The translations under genes were made by a program, and so were the position numbers. The notes under the pieces were generated by a model. It was not told where the DNA came from and did not search any database. It saw only the letters and a list, made by a program, of their open reading frames with translations. Below are positions 6,987 to 11,167 of a DNA stretch of 11,167 nt, one piece after another. Position 1 is the stretch's first letter. Each line of letters starts with the position of its first letter. Source of the stretch: Actinomycetes bacterium (GTDB taxonomy: Bacteria; Actinomycetota; Actinomycetes; S36-B12; UBA10799); assembly GCA_029779995.1 (NCBI GenBank), contig JAKOZM010000100.1:1-11167 (forward strand), written 5' to 3'.

Positions 6987-7840
6987 GTGCCGGGCTTCCC
7001 GATGATTAGCGCCTCGGGCGAGTCGAGTGCCTCGACGTCGCGCCGGTTCTGCGCGGCGACCGAACGTCGCGTAGTAAACCGGACGATGTCGCAACCGGGA
7101 AACAAATCCCGGACCTGCGGGGTGTCGCGGTTGGACATGATCCAGTGGACGCCGCGCTCGGTGAGTTGATGGCAGAGGTAGGCCAGTTCCGCCAAGTCGG
7201 GCGCCCGGAAGCGCTTCTCCGTGTAGAGGTAGAACTTCGAAGTATCAGAGATGGGCAGGTACGGCGGGTCCAGGTAGACGAAGTCTCCCGCCCGCGGCTT
7301 CTCCAGTGAGTCACGGAAGTCCTTGTTGGTGATCGTGGCTCCGCTCAGCGCGTCGCTGATTCGGAAGAGGGTGTCCCTATCGATGCCCTTGAACTGGCGG
7401 TCGCCCCACGGCACGTTGAACTGCCCGAACTTGTTTACTCTCCACAACCCATTCCAGGCCGTTTGGTTGAGATAGACGAAACGGGCTGCCTGCGCTGTTC
7501 GAGTCTGCGGCGTAGCTGTGCGCTGCTCGTAGTAGAAGTCCTTGGAGTCACGCTCGTGGTACCACTCCAGCGCAGCGTAGAGCCCCGCCGGGTCTTCCTG
7601 CACCCGTTGCCACACGTTGATGAGGACGTCGTTCAGGTCGTGCAGGTACGCCGTGCCACCGACGCGCTCGCGCACTGCGAAGAACATCGCGCCACCCCCA
7701 AGGAACGGCTCGTGGTAATTCTCGAAAGCCGCCGGAACGTGCGGCTGAATCCTCGTCAGGAGTCGCCCTTTGCCGCCGGCCCACTTCAAGAAGGGGCGCA
7801 GAGGCGGTAGAGCGATGTCCTGTTCCGGGGCAACCGTCAT
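6983..7840 (-). CDS. Dam-type (D12, alpha-class) DNA adenine-N6 methyltransferase
   Basis: 285 aa, close to the usual size of the Dam/D12 family, which moves a methyl group from S-adenosylmethionine to adenine N6. Motif X/AdoMet contact PFLKWAGGKGRLL is at 16-28, motif I PFLGGGAMFF at 45-54, DLNDVLIN at 68-75, YLNQTAWNGLWRVN at 123-136, the catalytic motif IV DPPY at 191-194, and MSNRD at 235-239. All catalytic elements appear intact. The start is the ATG at 7840 rather than the 8005 extension, because conserved sequence begins here, a TAnnnT box lies 7 nt upstream, and the distance to the TTTTGTCG element equals that of the divergent gene. It is the first gene of the dam-mcrB-mcrC operon and overlaps mcrB by 4 bp. 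Target sequence unknown; GATC cannot be assumed. Confidence 0.92.
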   Translation of the reverse strand: MTVAPEQDIALPPLRPFLKWAGGKGRLLTRIQPHVPAAFENYHEPFLGGGAMFFAVRERVGGTAYLHDLNDVLINVWQRVQEDPAGLYAALEWYHERDSKDFYYEQRTATPQTRTAQAARFVYLNQTAWNGLWRVNKFGQFNVPWGDRQFKGIDRDTLFRISDALSGATITNKDFRDSLEKPRAGDFVYLDPPYLPISDTSKFYLYTEKRFRAPDLAELAYLCHQLTERGVHWIMSNRDTPQVRDLFPGCDIVRFTTRRSVAAQNRRDVEALDSPEALIIGKPGT

Positions 7841-7847
7841 GGGCTGG

Positions 7848-7853
7848 AGCCTA
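7848..7853 (-). promoter_or_regulatory. Putative -10 box for the dam-mcrB-mcrC operon
   Basis: Read on the minus strand this is TAGGCT, ending 7 nt before the ATG at 7840. That leaves no room for a ribosome-binding site and suggests a leaderless transcript, the same layout as at 1692 and 9322. It is preceded by an 11-nt gap and then TTTTGTCG; a standard -35 at 17-18 bp is not seen. Confidence 0.4.
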
Positions 7854-7864
7854 TTGGCAACCTG

Positions 7865-7949
7865 CGACAAAACCGGGTAGCGACGTGATCTCTGACTACT
7901 TCTGAACGAGACTTCTCTGACTTCACGGTGCGTCTGCCCGATTTTGTCG
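7865..7949. promoter_or_regulatory. Mirror-arranged divergent promoter region with TTTTGTCG half-sites
   Basis: CGACAAAA (7865-7872) and TTTTGTCG (7942-7949) form an inverted repeat with 69 bp between. Each copy points at one start codon, and each ends exactly 24 nt before its ATG (7840 on minus, 7974 on plus). Between them, TCTCTGACT is repeated directly at 7889-7897 and 7914-7922. The identical geometry suggests a shared regulator or promoter element that balances the two methyltransferases. No controller (C) protein gene was seen in the window. Confidence 0.5.
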
Positions 7950-7973
7950 GACGTCGCTGGTTCACTGAGGCGC

Positions 7974-9260
7974 ATGACCATTTCGAACCACCTCGCCTGG
8001 CCCAATCGCGATCAGTTCCTCGTCGCGCGCGGCGAGACAGAGTACTCGTGGGTCGAACCAAGTGAGCAGAGCCTGGTGGGCTTGGACGCCACTGGGGTCA
8101 CAGTTATGGGTAACGACCAACTATCCGGCAGCGTCGTCTGCGGCGATGGGCTCGACGCGCTGGAAGCCCTCGCAGGCGGAGGGTTACTCAGTCCGAGTTC
8201 GATCCGCTGCGTCTACATCGATCCACCGTTCGGCACCGGCAAGCGGTTCGGGCACTATTCCGACGCACTGTCGGAGGGCGTGTGGCTCTCGATGATGCGC
8301 GACCGACTCCTCGCGCTCCGCGAGTACCTCACGGAGGACGCCTCGGTGTGGGTGCACCTGGATGAGACGAGGAGTCACAAGGCACGCATGCTCCTAGACG
8401 AGGTATTCGGCGCCGACGCCTACGTCGCAACAGTGATCTGGCAGAAGCGACTGACAGTCGAATCCCGAACCGCCATCTCGTTCGCTCACGACCCGATACT
8501 TGTCTACGCTCCGTCGGGCCAGAAGTCTTGGAAGCGCACCCGCAACCGGGTACCCGGCGGCGTCGAGATGTCCAACCGTGATGGGGACCATCGGGGTCCG
8601 TGGCGGGATGCACCCTTCACCGCGCCAGGGTTTCGAGCTGGCCAGCAGTACGTGATCATCAACCCCGCCGGCCACGAACTGCTCCCACCTCGTGGACGCT
8701 CGTGGTTCGCCACCGAGCCGACGTTCCTTCGCCTACTCGCCGAGGACCGCATCTGGTGGACCAAGGGGGGTGCCGGTCAGCCACGCATGAAGAACTTTGA
8801 CATCGATGCCCTGCAGGTGCCGAGCACGATATGGAACGGGCGCGAGGTCGGCACCAACGACGACGCCAAGCGCCATCTCGCCAGTCTCTTTCCAGACACG
8901 GGCACCGTCTTCGATACCCCCAAGCCCGAAGCGCTACTCCAGCGCATCCTCCACATCGCAACAAACCCAGGCGACCTCGTCGTCGACATCTTCGGCGGAT
9001 CGGGCACGACCGCAGCGGTGGCGCAAAAGATGGGCCGACGGTGGATAATTTCAGAGCGATTGGTGGAGACGGTCGCGTCCGTTCTCCTGCCACGCCTTGA
9101 GGCCGTGATCGCAGGGACCGATACCGGCGGCATCTCAGACTCCATCGCCTGGAAGGGCGGTGGGGCCTTCAATGTGCTTCAGGTCCAACCTCGGCTCGGC
9201 AGCGTTCCGAGCCTCGCTTCTGCGCTGGAGTCGAAGGCGGCCACACGCATGGCGGGGTGA
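7974..9260 (+). CDS. Beta-class site-specific DNA methyltransferase (type III Mod-like, N6-adenine or N4-cytosine)
   Basis: 428 aa amino-methyltransferase. Catalytic motif IV YIDPPFGTG is at 81-89 and comes before the AdoMet-binding motif I DIFGGSGTT (338-346), the beta-class order; TPKPEALLQRIL (315-326) and NPGDLVVD precede motif I as in type III Mod proteins. DPPF suits N6-adenine or N4-cytosine methylation; the family context favours adenine. Residues about 155-290, between the motifs, should hold the target-recognition region. The ATG at 7974 has a GAGG 3 nt upstream and matches the symmetric promoter geometry; a TTG at 7944 would add 10 aa. No Res helicase-nuclease follows, so it is not a complete type III system and probably serves the divergent dam-mcrB-mcrC operon as second protective methyltransferase. 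Confidence 0.9.
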   Translation: MTISNHLAWPNRDQFLVARGETEYSWVEPSEQSLVGLDATGVTVMGNDQLSGSVVCGDGLDALEALAGGGLLSPSSIRCVYIDPPFGTGKRFGHYSDALSEGVWLSMMRDRLLALREYLTEDASVWVHLDETRSHKARMLLDEVFGADAYVATVIWQKRLTVESRTAISFAHDPILVYAPSGQKSWKRTRNRVPGGVEMSNRDGDHRGPWRDAPFTAPGFRAGQQYVIINPAGHELLPPRGRSWFATEPTFLRLLAEDRIWWTKGGAGQPRMKNFDIDALQVPSTIWNGREVGTNDDAKRHLASLFPDTGTVFDTPKPEALLQRILHIATNPGDLVVDIFGGSGTTAAVAQKMGRRWIISERLVETVASVLLPRLEAVIAGTDTGGISDSIAWKGGGAFNVLQVQPRLGSVPSLASALESKAATRMAG

Positions 9261-9321
9261 ACCGGAGCACACAGATCAGACCCTGACGTCGGAGACTCCT
9301 CAGTTTGGGAGAGGCAGTCGT

Positions 9322-9327
9322 TACGCT
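9322..9327 (+). promoter_or_regulatory. Putative -10 box before the HEAT-like ORF
   Basis: TACGCT, the same hexamer as at 1692, ends 6 nt before the ATG at 9334, again a leaderless-type arrangement without ribosome-binding site. It supports the idea that a small gene once began or still begins here. Confidence 0.3.
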
Positions 9328-9333
9328 GGCCGT

Positions 9334-9704
9334 ATGGCGCGCAGACGCGTCCCGGGGATAGCACGAACCACGAAATCCCCGATCCTACTAAAGGCACTGG
9401 CTGAGGACCCCAGCCCAGAAGTTCGCCGCGCCGCGCTGGCAAACCCCCTGTGCACACCAGACCTGACCAAGACACCCCAGACACCCTCGACTGGACAGCC
9501 GGCGGGGACTTCGACTGTCGCGGGGCGGCCCTCGTGCTCGTGCGGTACCCCGACTACTACCCGAGCACCAACACATCATTCAACGCCGGCCTGTTTCTCC
9601 ACCTCACAAGCATCCAGGCCAGGCCAGACCAGACCAGCAGCTCGCATGCCGGAGGTGCCAGCCGCACCACTTTGGTGTTTTCAAGCGCTACACACCCGCT
9701 TTGA
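9334..9704 (+). pseudogene. Probable frame-disrupted small gene with a HEAT-like repeat
   Basis: From the ATG at 9334 about 45 codons look protein-like: MARRRVPGIARTTKSPILLK, then ALAEDPSPEVRRAALANPL, which resembles one HEAT-type helical repeat. This frame then turns into Thr/Pro/Ser-rich sequence without protein character. From about 9470 the neighbouring frame (open to the TGA near 9704) has consistent GC-ending codons and a natural composition (LDWTAGGDFDCRGAALVLVR, then YPDYYPSTNTSFNAGLFLHL). The simplest reading is one gene split by a frameshift near 9450-9480. Alternatives are a short intact protein of unrelated family, or chance. I do not recognise the second half. Confidence 0.35.
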
Positions 9705-9770
9705 TCAAGATGGTGGAGAAGGTGTGGAAGCCCATCGACGCTCGGCCCAGGAAAGGATCACCACCTGGCC

Positions 9771-9828
9771 CAGAAACGACCGTTTCTGAGACGTCCGAAA
9801 CGTCGTGAGGAAACGACGCGTCCGAAAC
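9771..9828. repeat. Palindrome and GAAAC iteron-like repeats
   Basis: CAGAAACGACCGTTTCTG (9771-9788) is a palindrome with 8-bp perfect arms. CGTCCGAAAC is repeated directly at 9792-9801 and 9819-9828, and CGTCGT/ACGACG (9801-9806, 9813-9818) forms an inverted repeat between. Four direct GAAAC cores begin at 9773, 9797, 9810 and 9824. This is typical of a multi-site protein-binding region. Confidence 0.6.
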
Positions 9829-10037
9829 TCGTGTCCACAACCTCTGGGTTTGTCGACGGGTTTGAGACACCTGGGGTCATGCTGATCTGTCACGTCGTCC
9901 GGAGACTCGCCACGCTAAATGGCAGGTGGGCTCACGGTATTTGGCAGGGTCCGCCAGCAGCGCTGACCGGGGGATACACAGTTCCTCGGGCGTTCGCCGG
10001 GCCGCCCGCCGGTCGACGGTCACCGCTCAATGTGGGG

Positions 10038-10049
10038 GGTTATCCACAG
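10038..10049 (+). repeat. GGTTATCCACAG, right copy (contains a DnaA-box consensus)
   Basis: Identical to 3591-3602 in the same orientation. TTATCCACA occupies 10040-10048. Flanking bases of the two copies do not match beyond the 12 bp. Confidence 0.3.
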
Positions 10050-10073
10050 TCCCGATTCAAACTCCCGAGGCGC

Positions 10074-10532
10074 TCAACTCGATCGCCGTTTTGGGCGACC
10101 TCCGGGGGTGGGCCGTGGTGGCTTCTGGGCCGGCTCGGCCGGCGACTCGTCCCATGGGCGGTGGAAGAACCGGCCTGGTCCGGCTTGGTCTTGTCCGAGC
10201 AGGCGGATACGGCCCACTGACCCGTTCCCGGCATGTTCGGACCGACTGCCCGCCAACGCCGCCGCCTCGTCGATGGCCAGGTGTCCGTTAGAGACGGATA
10301 TCGGCAGGTAGAGGGCATAGGTCTCACCTGGTTTGAGGTGCTCCTGTGCCCACTGCCTCGCTTCGATCACGTTGCATTCAGTCAGCAGAATCTCGTCAAC
10401 GTAAGAAGCGATGTCGGAGTCGTTCGGATCCACCCCTGCCGGAAGCGGCATGGTGAGACCCCAGAACTCGACCAGGAAGGTCGAGGCGTCGAGTTCGTAG
10501 GATTCCCATACCTTGAAGCTGGTGGCTCGCAC
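10074..10532 (-). CDS. Hypothetical protein with proline/arginine-rich tail
   Basis: 152 aa from the GTG at 10532, which has AGGA 7 nt upstream; the frame stays open to a GTG at 10568, which lacks a ribosome-binding site. Residues 1-95 look like a compact soluble alpha/beta domain (TSFKVWESYELDASTFLVEF and SYVDEILLTECNVIEARQWA, then LKPGETYALYLPIS). Residues from about 95 on are Gly/Pro/Arg-rich and look disordered, so the tail may follow an old frameshift or be a genuine linker. There is no signal peptide or membrane segment. It follows the lipoprotein gene on the same strand after about 70 bp, so co-transcription is possible. I recognise no family and assign no function. Confidence 0.6.
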   Translation of the reverse strand: MRATSFKVWESYELDASTFLVEFWGLTMPLPAGVDPNDSDIASYVDEILLTECNVIEARQWAQEHLKPGETYALYLPISVSNGHLAIDEAAALAGSRSEHAGNGSVGRIRLLGQDQAGPGRFFHRPWDESPAEPAQKPPRPTPGGRPKRRSS

Positions 10533-10601
10533 TCTCACATCCTGCCGTGAGGCCCTGAGCGATCCCACCTGATCACATCTGGACCCGCCGCTGTCTAGCC
10601 G

Positions 10602-11033
10602 TTACGGACAGACCGCTGTGGTGACGGCGTAATAGGTGCCGTCGGACTGCTGGTAGACGCTCATGGTGCCTACCCCGGTCTTTCCTCGGAACACAAGGTA
10701 GGTGGCGACGGCGTTCTCATCGACGTAGGCCGCACTCCTGCTGCTTTCTGAGTACAGCTTCGGGCGGTTTCCCCGGTTGGCGAACAGCACGAGCCGGGTC
10801 CCTTCGTTAGCGGCTTTGTAGGCTGCAGTCGCTTCTTGCTCCGTGACCCCGGGGTGAGTGGGCGCGTCCGCCATCCCGGTCGGCTCACAGCCGAGTGCCT
10901 TCACCACTGCTTCGTCTACCGCTGTGTCGTTCGCGTCCGGCGTCGTGTAGCTGTACTGCGGTGATGCGTTCCACGAGCATGCGGCCAGCAAGCCAGTCAA
11001 GAGAAGCGACGCTGGCAACCTCGAGATGGCCAT
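10602..11033 (-). CDS. Small secreted lipoprotein of unknown function
   Basis: 143 aa from the ATG at 11033, preceded by GGGGGAAGAG, a strong ribosome-binding site; the upstream extension to 11096 is not needed. The N-terminus MAISRLPASLLLTGLLAAC is a lipoprotein signal peptide with lipobox LAAC, Cys19 being the lipidated residue. The mature part begins with a polar Ser/Thr/Asn/Asp-rich linker (about 20-40), then a small domain with two cysteines (in LGCEPTG and at the end, TTAVCP) that could form a disulfide, and C-terminal strands (YLVFRGKTGVGTMSVYQQSD, then GTYYAVTTAVCP). It is expected on the outer face of the cell membrane. The family is not recognised. Confidence 0.75.
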   Translation of the reverse strand: MAISRLPASLLLTGLLAACSWNASPQYSYTTPDANDTAVDEAVVKALGCEPTGMADAPTHPGVTEQEATAAYKAANEGTRLVLFANRGNRPKLYSESSRSAAYVDENAVATYLVFRGKTGVGTMSVYQQSDGTYYAVTTAVCP

Positions 11034-11104
11034 GTCTCTTCCCCCGGTCTTTGATCGCTGGCACCAACGTAACTGGCCGAAGCCGCTCATCAACACGGCT
11101 AGTC

Positions 11105-11129
11105 TTGACCATTGGTCCGGTCAGGTCAA
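11105..11129. promoter_or_regulatory. Inverted repeat upstream of the lipoprotein gene
   Basis: TTGACC (11105-11110) and GGTCAA (11124-11129), 13 bp apart, about 70 bp upstream of the lipoprotein start. It may be an operator for the lipoprotein gene or for an unseen divergent gene beyond the window edge. Confidence 0.25.
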
Positions 11130-11167
11130 CCGAAATGCTGCATGCGTGGACCGTCCATCTGGGCTAC

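Larger units (their letters stand above)
9705..10073. other. Gene-poor segment with iteron-like repeats and DnaA-box-like sequences
   Basis: No convincing gene in this stretch; frames here are GC-rich translation without family character. It holds the repeat cluster at 9771-9828, an imperfect DnaA box GTGTCCACA at 9831-9839 and a perfect TTATCCACA at 10040-10048. This combination could mark a replication origin, a partition site or a second transfer site, but no initiator or partition gene is adjacent. Confidence 0.4.

Noticed and set aside
6986..7094. Longer mcrB start at 7094
   Set aside because: It would overlap the methyltransferase by 112 bp and adds an Arg-rich non-conserved stretch; the GTG at 6986 gives a 4-bp GTGA overlap.
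7974..9260. Complete type III restriction system (Mod plus Res)
   Set aside because: No Res helicase-nuclease gene is present; the only restriction subunits nearby are McrB/McrC-like.
9831..10291. Plus-strand frames over the gene-poor region and the hypothetical gene
   Set aside because: Trp/Gly/Arg-rich with no ribosome-binding site or domain character; they partly overlap the better supported minus-strand gene.
11135..11167. ATG at 11135 opening a plus-strand frame to the window end
   Set aside because: Only 11 codons are visible, too short to judge whether a gene starts here.
1..11167. CRISPR array, tRNA, rRNA, integrase, transposase or terminal inverted repeats
   Set aside because: No regularly spaced repeats, RNA-gene signatures or recombinase motifs were found by reading; a covariance-model or profile search could still find small RNAs.

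Overview
The window looks like an accessory region from a high-GC actinomycete. GC-rich codons dominate, GTG starts and GTGA stop/start overlaps are common, and several genes seem to have TAnnnT -10 boxes 6-7 nt before the start codon (leaderless style). An Rv3235/DUF6459-type protein, a family I know from Actinobacteria, is also present. No chromosomal housekeeping gene, rRNA or tRNA was recognised.

Left part (1-3786), very GC-rich: a mobilization module on the minus strand, a relaxase cut by the window edge and a MobC-like accessory protein joined by a 4-bp overlap. Upstream of mobC lies a cluster of four inverted repeats (1547-1629) that is a good oriT candidate. A small helical protein diverges on the plus strand. 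Next come a three-helix membrane protein of the superinfection-immunity type (plus), an Rv3235-like protein (minus) and one or two doubtful small plus-strand ORFs.

Middle part (3794-9260), visibly less GC-rich: a four-gene restriction-modification island. The minus-strand operon runs Dam-type (D12, alpha-class) adenine methyltransferase, then McrB-like AAA+ NTPase, then McrC-like PD-(D/E)xK nuclease. Dam and McrB overlap by 4 bp, and McrC starts directly after McrB. A beta-class, type III Mod-like methyltransferase is transcribed divergently. The architecture matches LlaJI-type systems (two methyltransferases plus McrB- and McrC-like subunits), but two amino-methyltransferases of different classes replace the two 5-methylcytosine enzymes of LlaJI. 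The likely working model is that each methyltransferase protects one strand of an asymmetric site and the GTP-driven McrBC-like complex cuts DNA lacking the mark. The divergent promoter carries TTTTGTCG exactly 24 nt before both methyltransferase start codons.

Right part (9261-11167): an apparently frame-disrupted small ORF with a HEAT-like repeat, then about 370 bp without a convincing gene that holds iteron-like GAAAC repeats, a perfect-arm palindrome and a DnaA-box-like sequence. It ends with an unrecognised minus-strand gene and a minus-strand lipoprotein gene. Overall this reads as part of a plasmid or integrative/mobilizable element carrying a defence island. No replication initiator, integrase or type IV secretion gene is visible.
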